From Phycicoccus jejuensis (GTDB taxonomy: Bacteria; Actinomycetota; Actinomycetes; Actinomycetales; Dermatophilaceae): 64,000 nt of DNA. Under the pieces are notes generated by a model that saw nothing but the letters and a program-made list of their open reading frames with translations, was not told the DNA's origin and did no database searches. A program made the position numbers and the translations under genes. The stretch lies in the NCBI RefSeq assembly GCF_000720925.1, contig NZ_JOEE01000007.1:124001-188000 (forward strand), in the 5' to 3' direction. Positions 18,510 to 27,179 of the stretch are shown piece by piece; the first letter of the stretch is position 1, and every line of letters starts with the position of its first letter.

Positions 18510-19407
18510 GCCGGCCCGCACGGCCAACCTCCGGGAGGCGCTGCGGGCGGACCTCGCGGACGCCGGGCTGCGCGCGAGCCTGCTGGCGCGCAACCTCGGG
18601 ACCGGGCGGGAGGTCGCGATCGACGCCGACGTGCTCACCCCCGCCGCGTCGCTGGCCAAGCTGCCGCTGGCGCTGGCCGTCCTCACCCGGGTCGACGACG
18701 GGCGGCTCGACGGCGGGGCGCGCATCGAGGTCCCACCCGGGCAGCCGCACGAGGCGACCCCCGGGCTGGGCCGCCTCCGGCACCCGGCGGTCGTGGCGGT
18801 CGAGGACCTCGTCGGCCTCGCACTCACGGTCAGCGACAACGCCGCCGCCGACGCCCTGCTGCGGCTCGTCCCTCCCGCCGAGGTCACCGCCGACCTCGAC
18901 GCGCTCGGCGTCGCGCCGATGGTGGTGCGCCACCCCTTCGCCGAGCTGTCGGACACGCCGCTCGACCGGCTGCCGGCCCACGAGGGGCACCTCGCCCACA
19001 CCCTCGCGATCCGCGGCAGCACGCCGGCCCACGGGCACCCGGTGCGGCAGCTGGACGTCGCCCGCACCAACGTCGTCACCGCCCGGTCGACAGCGGACCT
19101 GCTCGAGCGGGTGTGGACCGGCCGCGGGCTGCGGCCCGCGGTGGCCGAACGCCTGCGCGAGCACCTGCACGGCAACGCCCTCCGTCATCGGCTGGCCCCG
19201 GACCTCGCCTCGGACGACGCCCGCTGGGCCTCCAAGACCGGCTCCCTTCTCAACCTGCGCCACGAGGCCGGCGTCGTCGAGCATGCCGACGGCACGCTCG
19301 TCGTGGTCGTGGCCCTCAGCACGTCGAGCGTGCCGGCGTCCGTGCAGCCCGCCGCCGACGCGAGCCTCGGCGCCGCGGCGCGGGCCGTCCACGACCACGT
19401 GCGCTGA
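18490..19407 (+). CDS. Serine hydrolase of the class A beta-lactamase fold
   Basis: 305 residues if started at the ATG at 18490; a GTG at 18502 is equally possible. Motifs: S54-L-A-K57 (nucleophile and base), S115-D-N117 and K249-T-G251, spaced as in class A beta-lactamases and DD-peptidases. No signal peptide is seen, and no clear ExxLN omega-loop Glu is present, so true lactamase activity is doubtful; a DD-peptidase-like or esterase role is possible. The start overlaps the LysR gene by 20 bp, implying co-transcription. Confidence 0.8.
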   Translation: MEHGVPEPARTANLREALRADLADAGLRASLLARNLGTGREVAIDADVLTPAASLAKLPLALAVLTRVDDGRLDGGARIEVPPGQPHEATPGLGRLRHPAVVAVEDLVGLALTVSDNAAADALLRLVPPAEVTADLDALGVAPMVVRHPFAELSDTPLDRLPAHEGHLAHTLAIRGSTPAHGHPVRQLDVARTNVVTARSTADLLERVWTGRGLRPAVAERLREHLHGNALRHRLAPDLASDDARWASKTGSLLNLRHEAGVVEHADGTLVVVVALSTSSVPASVQPAADASLGAAARAVHDHVR

Positions 19408-19445
19408 CGGGCGGCCGCGCCCCGCCCCGTGCCAGACTCGCGCGG

Positions 19446-20384
19446 GTGGCCGACTTCGAGCTGACGACGGACGAGCTGCGCGCGGTCGCCGGGTACGCCG
19501 CCGACTGCGCCGAGCCGGCGCTCGTCGTGTGGGACCGCGCCCACCCCGACGACGACCGGCCGCGCGCCGCGATGGACGCGGCCCGCGAGTTCGCGCAGGG
19601 CGCGCCGCGCTCGAACCTCCAGCGCCGCACCGCGACCGACGCCCACCGCGCCGGGCGGGAGGCATCCACCGAGGCGGCGAAGCACGCGGCGACGGCCGCC
19701 GGTGACGCCGCGGCCGCCGCCTACCTGCACCCGCTCGCGAACGCCACGCAGCTGCGGCATCTCCTCGGCGCCGCGGTGCACGCGGCCCGGGCCGCCGAGC
19801 TGTACCGGGGCGACGACCCCGTGGTCGCCGAGTACGTGCTCGACGCCGCGGCCCGGCGGGCGGGCCCGGTCGTCCTCGACGTCCTGTCGCGCTACCCCCG
19901 GGCACCGGAGGGCGGTAGTCGCGTGGCGACGCTCCTGCACCGGCTCGACGTGCTGCTGCGCGACCCTCCCCCGCCGAAGCGCGTCGTCGACGACCCCGGC
20001 CCGTTCTTCCACGGCACCCGGGCCGACCTCCGTCCCGGTGACGTGCTGACGCCGGGCTGGCGCTCGAACTTCGGGTCGGGCCGCCCCATGAAGCACATCT
20101 ACGTCACGGCCTCGTCGAACGGCGCCCCCCTGGCGGCCGAGCTCGCGCGCGGCGACGGGCCACCCCGCGTCTACCGGGTCGAGCCGCTCGGCCCGCTCGA
20201 GGACGACCCCAACGTCACCGACAAGCGCTTCCCGGGCAACCCGACCCGCTCCTACCGCACGACCGAGGGCGTCCGCGTCGTCGAGGAGGTGCTCGACTGG
20301 GAGCCCCCGGACGCCGCGCTGGTGCAGCGCCTCCGCGACTCCTCCGGCGAGCTGGCCGAGCTCGGCATCGAGGCGATGGATTGA
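19446..20384 (+). CDS. arr: Imm5-like domain fused to rifampin ADP-ribosyltransferase (Arr)
   Basis: 312 residues, GTG start at 19446. The C-terminal 125 residues are a full Arr enzyme: FFHGTRADLRPGDVLTPGWR, HIYVTA and the highly conserved DDPNVTDKRFPGNPTRSYRT. The proposed catalytic triad of the M. smegmatis enzyme (His19, Tyr49, Asp84, from memory) falls at H189, Y219 and D254, with a constant offset of 170. Arr transfers ADP-ribose from NAD to a hydroxyl of rifampin. Residues 5-170 form a separate Ala-rich helical domain (RPRAAMDAAREFAQG, AHRAGREA, AAYLHPLANATQLRHLLGAA) resembling the Imm5 'putative immunity protein' family. The two parts are one uninterrupted frame. It follows the serine-hydrolase gene by 38 bp. 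Confidence 0.88.
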   Translation: MADFELTTDELRAVAGYAADCAEPALVVWDRAHPDDDRPRAAMDAAREFAQGAPRSNLQRRTATDAHRAGREASTEAAKHAATAAGDAAAAAYLHPLANATQLRHLLGAAVHAARAAELYRGDDPVVAEYVLDAAARRAGPVVLDVLSRYPRAPEGGSRVATLLHRLDVLLRDPPPPKRVVDDPGPFFHGTRADLRPGDVLTPGWRSNFGSGRPMKHIYVTASSNGAPLAAELARGDGPPRVYRVEPLGPLEDDPNVTDKRFPGNPTRSYRTTEGVRVVEEVLDWEPPDAALVQRLRDSSGELAELGIEAMD

Positions 20385-20537
20385 CCTGGGAGGTCGCCAC
20401 TGGGCAGGACACCATGAGCAGCGTCACCCACGTCGGGCACATCCTTCACGGCCGCCGTCGCGGGAGCCCGACTGTCGGACGGTCCGGGGTGGAGCGCCCC
20501 GCGCCCCACCCCGACCAACTCCTGGACCTCTTACCGG

Positions 20538-20915
20538 TCAGTAGTCGTGCAGGGAGCTGACCCGGTTCGCGATCCCCGCGTAGACGTTGCGACCGTGCCC
20601 GTCGTAGTGGGTGTGTGAGACCCAGTGCTCGCCGGTGTAGCCCGCACCGTCCCAGAGGTCCCAGTCGTGACCGGTCCGGTTGTAGGTGCTCTCGATGTTG
20701 TTGTTCATGCCGGTGGGCCCGATGTTGTCCCCGAGGTTGGCGTCGCCCACCGAGAACGTCGCCATGACACCCGTGCCGTTGGGCCCGGTGAAGACGCACA
20801 TCTTGAAGTTCGGGCAACGGTCGTACCCAGTCGCCGCCGATGCGGATGGGGCGGCTGCCACGGCGAGGAGTGCGGCTCCGACCAGTCCCGTGGCGACTCG
20901 ATGCTTCCTGCGCAT
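20538..20915 (-). CDS. Secreted peptidase inhibitor I36-like protein
   Basis: 125 residues with a Sec signal peptide (MRRKHRVATG..AAAPSASA, cleavage near 28). The mature part starts with CPNFKMCVFTGPNGTGVMATF, the CxxxxxCVF-G-G pattern of the I36/SMPI (Streptomyces metalloproteinase inhibitor) and gamma-crystallin-like families, and ends NRVSSLHDY like others of this group (IxNRxSSxxxY). AAGGAG lies 6 bases before the ATG. Inhibitory activity is inferred from family only. Confidence 0.75.
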   Translation of the reverse strand: MRRKHRVATGLVGAALLAVAAAPSASAATGYDRCPNFKMCVFTGPNGTGVMATFSVGDANLGDNIGPTGMNNNIESTYNRTGHDWDLWDGAGYTGEHWVSHTHYDGHGRNVYAGIANRVSSLHDY

Positions 20916-21448
20916 GATGCTCCTTCTGTGAGTAGGCGGACCAGACGTGGTCCATGAGAAAGGAAGCCCCCGAGTCCCCCCGGACAGCCCCCCGGCCGGA
21001 CGCTAGCAGCGCTGAGACCGAGCCGCACGGCGAGAGCGAAGCAGGCTGCCCCACAGCCCTTTCGACGTGCGAGGGATCAACGCCACCGAACGGGCATACG
21101 AAGCAGCCATGCATCCCACTGGCGCCTGAACCGCTCACCGGCGATGGCGGCCTCGGGGCGCACCTATACGCGCGCTCCGAGAGGTCGGCACGGAGCAGCC
21201 CACTGCGCCCGTCAGAGACGGAACACGAGGCCGGCGGCGCGAGCGTGGAAGCCACAGCAGCCGGTCAGTGTCGAGCTCCCGGGGCGCGGTCCGGCGCCCA
21301 GCTGAACCAGGGTGCCTTGTGTTCAGAGGACGACGGTCGGGTCGCCGCAGCGTCGCCCTCAGCCCGCCACAGTCCTCCGCGTTCCGCGCCGCCATTCGGT
21401 CGACGGCGCCGCGACCAGCGCGATTCCGTGACCCGCCGGGTGGTCACG
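20916..21448. other. 533-bp intergenic region, no gene seen
   Basis: Short open frames here have no conserved content. It separates the minus-strand inhibitor gene from the plus-strand GH3 gene and must contain both promoters. Composition is slightly lower in GC than the neighbours. Confidence 0.4.
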
Positions 21449-21460
21449 TAGCGTTTTCGG

Positions 21461-22711
21461 GTGACCACCCCCACGCGACCCCACCCCCGCCGCGCCGCGC
21501 TCGCCCTCGCCGGGGCGCTCGCCGTCACCCTCGCCGGCTGCTCGACCGGCACCCCCGAGGCGGCCCCGACCAGCGCGACCGCGTCGAGCACCGCCGCGTC
21601 GCCCTCGGCCTCGGCGACCCCGTCGCCCAGCGAGACCCCGAGCTGCGCCGACACGACGTACGAGGCGATGACCGCGGACCAGCGGCTCGGCCAGCTGCTC
21701 ATGGTCGGCTTCGACACCAACGCCTCGCTCGACGCGCTCGACACGACCATCACGAAGGACCACGTCGGCAACGTCATCTACCTCGGCGGCTGGGAGGGCG
21801 CCGAGAAGGTGTCGACCACCTCCGAGCACCTCCAGGGGCTCGTGTCCCGCAAGGCCACGGCCGGCATCGACCTGATGATCGCCGCCGACCAGGAGGGCGG
21901 CGAGGTGCACCAGCTGCGCGGCGAGGGCTTCACCCGCCCGCCGACCGCGAGCGAGCAGGCGCGGATGTCCTCGTCCGCGCTGCGCAAGGCCGCCGCCGGC
22001 TGGGCCGAGGAGCTCAAGGACGCCGGGGTCAACGTCAACCTCGCCCCGGTCACCGACACCGTGCCGGCCGACCTCGGCCGCGGCAACGAGCCGATCGGCA
22101 AGTACGAGCGCGAGTACGGGTCGGACCCGAAGACCGTCGAGAAGGCGTCGACGGCGTTCATCGAGGGGATGCTCGACGGCGGCGTCGAGGCGACGGTCAA
22201 GCACTTCCCGGGGCTCGGCCGCATCCGCAACAACACCGACTTCCACAGCACCGGCATCACCGACCCGACGACGACGAAGGACGACGCCTACCTCGAGCCG
22301 TTCGCCGCGGGCGTCGACGCCGGCGCCGGCCTCGTCATGGTCGGCTCGGCGAACTACGCGAAGATCGACCCCGGCGTGCCGGCGATGTTCTCGCGCACGG
22401 TCGTCACCGACATGCTGCGCGGCGACCTCGGCTTCGACGGTGTCGTCATCACCGACGACGTCAACGCGCAGTCCGTCCGCTCCACCTCCCCCGGGCAGCG
22501 CGCCGTCAAGTTCGTCGAGGCGGGCGGCGACATCACGCTGACCGGCGACGCGTCCGTGGCCCCCGCGATGCTCGAGGCGCTCACCGCGAAGGCGGCCAAG
22601 GACGACGACTTCGCGCAGCAGGTCGACGCCTCGGTGCACCGCGTGCTCGACCTCAAGGACCGGATGGGCCTGCTGCCCTGCTCGTCGTCGTCGTCGAAGG
22701 CCGGGGACTGA
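21461..22711 (+). CDS. Glycoside hydrolase family 3 lipoprotein (beta-N-acetylhexosaminidase type)
   Basis: 416 residues. A lipoprotein signal with lipobox LAGC (Cys27) is followed by a Ser/Thr/Ala linker and a single GH3 N-terminal TIM barrel: GQLLMVGFDT, IAADQEGGEVHQLRG, KHFPGLGRIRNNTDFHSTG (the Lys-His pair and the NagZ-type His loop) and DDVNAQSVRS. Likely removes GlcNAc from muropeptides outside the membrane. A TAGCGT box (21449-21454) lies 6 bases before the GTG, so the mRNA is probably leaderless. Confidence 0.9.
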   Translation: MTTPTRPHPRRAALALAGALAVTLAGCSTGTPEAAPTSATASSTAASPSASATPSPSETPSCADTTYEAMTADQRLGQLLMVGFDTNASLDALDTTITKDHVGNVIYLGGWEGAEKVSTTSEHLQGLVSRKATAGIDLMIAADQEGGEVHQLRGEGFTRPPTASEQARMSSSALRKAAAGWAEELKDAGVNVNLAPVTDTVPADLGRGNEPIGKYEREYGSDPKTVEKASTAFIEGMLDGGVEATVKHFPGLGRIRNNTDFHSTGITDPTTTKDDAYLEPFAAGVDAGAGLVMVGSANYAKIDPGVPAMFSRTVVTDMLRGDLGFDGVVITDDVNAQSVRSTSPGQRAVKFVEAGGDITLTGDASVAPAMLEALTAKAAKDDDFAQQVDASVHRVLDLKDRMGLLPCSSSSSKAGD

Positions 22712-22760
22712 CGGCGGGCACCCCTCCCGCCGCGGCCCGGACCGGCCTAGGCTCGACGGG

Positions 22761-24461
22761 GTGACGGCCTCCCCTTCCACCGCACCGGCCCCGGTCATCG
22801 TCCTGGCGTCCGGCGAGCACACCGACACCCTCCTCGACGTCTTCTGGCGCTACTCGCGCGAGTACGACCTGCGCACCGCCGGCTCGTGCCGCGAGGCGTG
22901 CGACGTCACCGAGGACGCCCTCGCGCAGGGCCACCAGGTGGCGATGTTCGTCACCGACTCACGCCTGCCCGACGAGGAGAACGTGCTCGCCGCCTTCGCG
23001 GAGTGGCGCCACCTCGTGCCGACCGCGCGCCGGCTCGTCGTCGCGCCGTACGACCGGTTCCTCTCCGACGCCCCGCGGCTGCGCTCCGGCATGGCCAAGG
23101 GCAAGTACGACGCGTACCTCCTCATGCCGCGCGGCACGCGGGACGAGGAGTTCCACCACTCCGTGACCGAGCTGCTCAGCGAGTGGGGCTGGACCGCGAC
23201 CGACCCCGACGTCGTCGTCGCCAAGATCGTCGCGCCGCCGGGTGACGTCGTGGCCCAGCAGGTCCGCGACTTCTTCGACCGGATGGGCATCCCCTGCCGC
23301 TCGGTCGAGCCCGACAGCGAGATCGGCCGGCACGTGGCCGAGCACTTCCCCGAGGACGCCGGCTACCCGCGGGTCTGGGCCGCCAACCGCGACCCCATCG
23401 TCGCGACGTCGGTGCGCGACGTCGCCCGCTCGTTCTTCGACACCCAGGCCGAGCGCGAGATGGACGCCGCCGCAGGGGCATCCGTCGTCGACGTCGCGGT
23501 CGTCGGTGGTGGACCCGCGGGGCTCGCGACGGCGGTCTACGCGGCATCCGAGGGACTCTCGACGATCGTCCTCGACGGCAGCGCCATCGGCGGGCAGGCC
23601 GGCACGAGCTCGATGATCCGCAACTACCTCGGCTTCCCGCGCGGCGTCTCCGGGATGCGGCTGGCCCAGCGGGCGCGCAACCAGGCGCTGCGCTTCGGTA
23701 CGCGCTTCCACACCGGGTGGGAGGTCGAGCAGCTGGTCGCGGGCGCCGAGGGCGGGCCACACCTGTTGCGCGGCAGCGACTTCGAGATCAGTGCGCGGTC
23801 GGTGGTCGTCGCGTCCGGTGTCGACTACCGACACCTCGGCGTGCCGTCGGTCGAGGCGCTGGTCGGGCGCGGCGTCAACTACGGCGCGGCGATGTCGCTC
23901 TCGCGCGAGATGGAGGACCAGGACGTCGTCGTCGTCGGGGGCGGCAACTCCGCCGGTCAGGCCGCGGTGCACCTGGCGCGCTTCGCGCGGTCGGTGACCG
24001 TGGTCGTGCGCCGGCCGTCGCTGTCGGAGACGATGTCGGCCTACCTCGTCGGCGAGATCGAGTTCAACCCGCGCATCAGCGTCGAGCCGTGCACGCAGGT
24101 CGTCGACGCCGGCGGGGATGGCCGCCTCGAGTGGGTGGCGTTGCGCGACACCACGACCGGCGAGACGCGGCAGCGCCCGGCGTACGGACTCTTCCTGCTG
24201 CTCGGGGCCGAGCCGCACTGCGGCTGGCTGCCCGACGAGGTCGCGCTCGACGAGCGCGGCTTCGTCCTCACCGGGCGCGACGTGCCGAAGGACCGCTGGG
24301 TCGACGGCCTGCCGCCCGAGAACCTCGCGACGAGCGTGCCCGGCATCTTCGCCGCCGGTGACGTGCGGGCCGGCTCGATGAAGCGGGTCGCGGCGGCCAC
24401 CGGCGAGGGCGCGTCCGCCGTCCCGCTCGTGCACGCCTGGCTGAGCCCCGGCGACGCCTGA
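22761..24461 (+). CDS. Thioredoxin reductase-like flavoprotein with N-terminal receiver-like domain
   Basis: 566 residues. Positions 1-130 resemble a response-regulator receiver (VIVLASGEHTDTLLDVFWRY, FVTDSRLPDEENVL, PRGTRDEEF); 150-215 resemble a thioredoxin-like adaptor (VRDFFDRMGIPCRSVEPDSE, YPRVWAANRDPIV) without a CxxC pair. From 230 a TrxR-type fold binds FAD ([19 protein letters not shown]) and NAD(P)H (VVVVGGGNSAGQAAVHLARF) and ends AAGDVRAGSMKRVAAATGEG. The redox CxxC of TrxR is replaced by AMSL-type sequence, so thioredoxin is not its substrate. TAGGCT at 22748 lies 7 bases before the GTG: probably leaderless. Confidence 0.85.
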   Translation: MTASPSTAPAPVIVLASGEHTDTLLDVFWRYSREYDLRTAGSCREACDVTEDALAQGHQVAMFVTDSRLPDEENVLAAFAEWRHLVPTARRLVVAPYDRFLSDAPRLRSGMAKGKYDAYLLMPRGTRDEEFHHSVTELLSEWGWTATDPDVVVAKIVAPPGDVVAQQVRDFFDRMGIPCRSVEPDSEIGRHVAEHFPEDAGYPRVWAANRDPIVATSVRDVARSFFDTQAEREMDAAAGASVVDVAVVGGGPAGLATAVYAASEGLSTIVLDGSAIGGQAGTSSMIRNYLGFPRGVSGMRLAQRARNQALRFGTRFHTGWEVEQLVAGAEGGPHLLRGSDFEISARSVVVASGVDYRHLGVPSVEALVGRGVNYGAAMSLSREMEDQDVVVVGGGNSAGQAAVHLARFARSVTVVVRRPSLSETMSAYLVGEIEFNPRISVEPCTQVVDAGGDGRLEWVALRDTTTGETRQRPAYGLFLLLGAEPHCGWLPDEVALDERGFVLTGRDVPKDRWVDGLPPENLATSVPGIFAAGDVRAGSMKRVAAATGEGASAVPLVHAWLSPGDA

Positions 24462-24495
24462 GGGGTCCCGCCGGGGGTGGCCCCGGCAGCGCGCG

Positions 24496-25539
24496 TCAGG
24501 CCGAGACGACCGTCACCGGCATCGAGGAGTCGGCCGGGATGCCGAGGTCCGACGGCGGCCGGCCCTTGAGCACCATCTGCGCGCCGAGCGCGGCGACCAT
24601 CGCCCCGTTGTCGGTGCAGAGCTTGGGCCGGGGCACGCGCAGCTCGATGCCCGCGGCGTCGCAGCGCTCCTGCGCCATCGCCCGCAGCCGCGAGTTGGCC
24701 GCCACGCCGCCGCCGATCTGCAGGTGACCGACGCCGTGCTCGCGGCAGGCGTCGATCGCCTTGCGGGTCAGCACGTCGGTCACGGCCTCCTGGAAGCTGG
24801 CGGCGACGTCGGCGACCGGGACCGACTCTCCCGCAGCCTCCTTCGCGGCGACCCAGCGCGAGACGGCGGTCTTGAGCCCGGAGAACGAGAAGTCGAAGCG
24901 GTGGCGCTCCATGTCACGCCCGCCGGTCAGCCCACGCGGGAAGTCGATGACGACCTGCCCCTCGCGCGCGACGCGGTCGATGTGCGGGCCGCCGGGGAAC
25001 GGCAGCCCGAGGACGCGCGCGACCTTGTCGAACGCCTCCCCCGCCGCGTCGTCGATCGTCGACCCGAGGCTGCGCACGTCGTGCGTGACGTCGGGGACGA
25101 GCAGCAGCGAGGAGTGCCCGCCGCTGACGAGCATCGCGAGGGTCGGCTCGGGCAGCGGGCCGTGCTCGACGATGTCGACGGCCACGTGGCTCGCGAGGTG
25201 GTTGACGCCGTGCAGCGGCACGCCGAGCGAGAGGGCCAGCGCCTTGGCCGACGCGACACCCACCATGAGGGCGCCGGCCAGACCCGGGCCGGAGGTGACG
25301 GCCACGGCGTCGACGTCGCGGAGCGTGACGCCGGCCTCGGCGCAGGCCCGCTCGATCGTCGGGACCATCGCCTCGAGGTGGGCTCGGCTCGCGACCTCGG
25401 GCACGACCCCGCCGAAGCGCGCGTGCTCGTCGACGCTGCTCGCGATGGCGTCGAACAGGAGGGTCTCGCCGCGGACGAGGCCGACACCGGTCTCGTCGCA
25501 CGAGGTCTCGATGCCGAGGACGAGGGGCTCGTCAGTCAT
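24496..25539 (-). CDS. tsaD: tRNA N6-threonylcarbamoyladenosine transferase TsaD
   Basis: 347 residues, full length. It begins [16 protein letters not shown] and has the metal-binding HGVNHLASH motif, the [15 protein letters not shown] phosphate loop and [14 protein letters not shown]. TsaD moves the threonylcarbamoyl group onto A37 of ANN-decoding tRNAs, working with TsaB and TsaE encoded just upstream. It overlaps rimI by 8 bp and is the last gene of the run. Confidence 0.97.
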   Translation of the reverse strand: MTDEPLVLGIETSCDETGVGLVRGETLLFDAIASSVDEHARFGGVVPEVASRAHLEAMVPTIERACAEAGVTLRDVDAVAVTSGPGLAGALMVGVASAKALALSLGVPLHGVNHLASHVAVDIVEHGPLPEPTLAMLVSGGHSSLLLVPDVTHDVRSLGSTIDDAAGEAFDKVARVLGLPFPGGPHIDRVAREGQVVIDFPRGLTGGRDMERHRFDFSFSGLKTAVSRWVAAKEAAGESVPVADVAASFQEAVTDVLTRKAIDACREHGVGHLQIGGGVAANSRLRAMAQERCDAAGIELRVPRPKLCTDNGAMVAALGAQMVLKGRPPSDLGIPADSSMPVTVVSA

Positions 25540-26005
25540 CTGCGGCTCCGTTCTGCTGGAGGGACTTTCGCATGACGAAGGCGTCGACGCCCCCGGGGTA
25601 GTAGCGGCGACGGCGGCTGATGACCGCGTAGCCGGACGACTCGTAGAGGCCGATGGCCGGCGCGTTGTCGGCCCGCACCTCGAGGAGGACGTGCGCGGCG
25701 CCGCGGGAGAGGGCCCGTCGCTCGAGGTCCGCCAGCAGCACGCGGCCGAGGCCCTGCCCGCGTGCCTCCGGGGAGACCGCGACGGTCATGACGTCCGAGA
25801 CGTCGCCGCCGTGGTCGAGCCCGCCGTAGCCGAGGAGCGTGCCCGCGTCGTCGGCCGCGACGACGTAGTCGCGCCGGGGTCGGGCCGCGAGCTCGGACCA
25901 CCACGACGCCTCGCTCCAGGCGTCGTCGGGGAACAGCGACGCCTCGAGCGCCGCGAGGCCGGTGACGTCCGGCCAGCGCGCGTCGCGGAGGGTCGCGGCG
26001 CTCAT
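25532..26005 (-). CDS. rimI: Ribosomal protein S18-alanine N-acetyltransferase RimI
   Basis: 157 residues with a single GNAT domain: [23 protein letters not shown] carries the acetyl-CoA R/Q-x-x-G-x-G/A loop (RGQGLG), followed by [19 protein letters not shown]. In actinobacteria this gene sits between tsaB and tsaD as here. It acetylates the S18 N-terminus and perhaps other proteins. Overlaps tsaB by 4 bp and tsaD by 8 bp. Confidence 0.93.
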   Translation of the reverse strand: MSAATLRDARWPDVTGLAALEASLFPDDAWSEASWWSELAARPRRDYVVAADDAGTLLGYGGLDHGGDVSDVMTVAVSPEARGQGLGRVLLADLERRALSRGAAHVLLEVRADNAPAIGLYESSGYAVISRRRRYYPGGVDAFVMRKSLQQNGAADD

Positions 26006-26667
26006 CGCGCGGCGCGCTCCGCGGTGGTCAGGGCGTCCGGGCGGCGCAGGTAGAGAGGCTCGACGGGCATCGGCGTGCCCGCGGCGAGGCGGCGCGCGGC
26101 GACCCGCGCGAGCACGCCGGGGTCGACGTCGAGGACGTCGGCCAGCGGCGCCTCGAACAGCTCGGCGTACAGCAGCGGGCCACGGCCGGCGGTGGGCAGG
26201 GCGCGGACCTCGGCGGGCAGGCCGGTCGGCGCCTCGACGGCCGGCTCGGTAACCGCCTCGGCGGCGCCGTCGGCTCCGCGGCGGTAGCGGGCCCAGTAGA
26301 CCTCGCGCCGGCGGGCGTCGGTCGCGACGAGGACCTCGTCGGCGTCGGTGGCGGCCAGCGCCTGCTCGGCGAGGACGTCGAGCGAGCAGACGCCGTGCAC
26401 CGGGACGTCGAGCGCGTAACCCATCGTCACGGCCGTCACCATCCCGACGCGCAGGCCGGTGAACGGCCCCGGGCCGGTGCCGACGGCGAGGTCGGTGACG
26501 TCGCGGACGCCCGCGCCGGCCTGCGCGAGGGTGCGCTCGACGAGCGGGGCGAGCAGCTCGGTGTGGGCACGGGCGTTGACCTCGACGCCGACGACCGGCT
26601 GCTCTCCGTCGCGCAGGACGGCGACGCCGATGGCCGAGGTGGAGGTGTCGAGGGCGAGGGTCAGCAC
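26002..26667 (-). CDS. tsaB: tRNA threonylcarbamoyladenosine biosynthesis protein TsaB
   Basis: 221 residues. The ASKHA-fold N-terminus reads LTLALDTSTSAIGVAV; the loop VGTGPGPFTGLRVGMVTA is diagnostic. TsaB is a non-catalytic partner that dimerises with TsaD. The GTG at 26667 has GGAGGAG six bases upstream, inside the end of tsaE, which it overlaps by 7 bp. Confidence 0.95.
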   Translation of the reverse strand: MLTLALDTSTSAIGVAVLRDGEQPVVGVEVNARAHTELLAPLVERTLAQAGAGVRDVTDLAVGTGPGPFTGLRVGMVTAVTMGYALDVPVHGVCSLDVLAEQALAATDADEVLVATDARRREVYWARYRRGADGAAEAVTEPAVEAPTGLPAEVRALPTAGRGPLLYAELFEAPLADVLDVDPGVLARVAARRLAAGTPMPVEPLYLRRPDALTTAERAAR

Positions 26668-27179
26668 GGCTCTCCTCCGAGGGGTGCGAGGGGGTCGGGG
26701 GCTTCGGCATCGGCCGCGTCGGCGGTGGCGTCGACCGCCCAGCGGCCGCCGACGCCGGTGACCGTGGCGGTACGGCGCTCGGTCTCGGGGTCGACGTCGA
26801 GCACGACCTCGAGCCGGTCGTCGGCGAGGCCCTCGGCGAGGCCGTGGCCCCACTCGACGACGGTGACCGACTCCTCGACGCTGGCGTCGAGGTCGAGGTC
26901 GTCGAGCTCGAGGGCGCCGCCGAGGCGGTAGGCGTCGACGTGGACGAGCGCCGGCCCGCCGACGGTCGAGGGGTGCACGCGCGCGATGACGAACGTCGGG
27001 GAGGTCACCGCTCCCCGCACGCCGAGGGCCTCGCCGAGGCCCTGGGTGAGGGTGGTCTTCCCGGCGCCGAGGCCGCCGGTGAGGACGACGAGGTCGCCCG
27101 CCCGCAGCACCCCGCCGAGGGCGGTGCCGAGGGCCCGGGTGTCGTCGACCTCGGGCAGCACGAACCGACGGGCGCTCAC
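26661..27179 (-). CDS. tsaE: tRNA t6A biosynthesis ATPase TsaE
   Basis: 172 residues. The P-loop LTGGLGAGKTTLTQGLGEAL, SPTFVIARVH and the Walker-B-like HVDAYRL, then VVEWGHGL, define TsaE, the ATPase that recycles the TsaBD complex. GTG start overlaps the stop of the hydrolase gene (GTGA). The C-terminus carries about 25 extra Ala/Asp-rich residues. Confidence 0.95.
   Translation of the reverse strand: MSARRFVLPEVDDTRALGTALGGVLRAGDLVVLTGGLGAGKTTLTQGLGEALGVRGAVTSPTFVIARVHPSTVGGPALVHVDAYRLGGALELDDLDLDASVEESVTVVEWGHGLAEGLADDRLEVVLDVDPETERRTATVTGVGGRWAVDATADAADAEAPDPLAPLGGEPC

Noticed and set aside
20916..21448. Several short frames in the gap before the GH3 gene
   Set aside because: No start signals, no conserved motifs, and they overlap each other in different frames.
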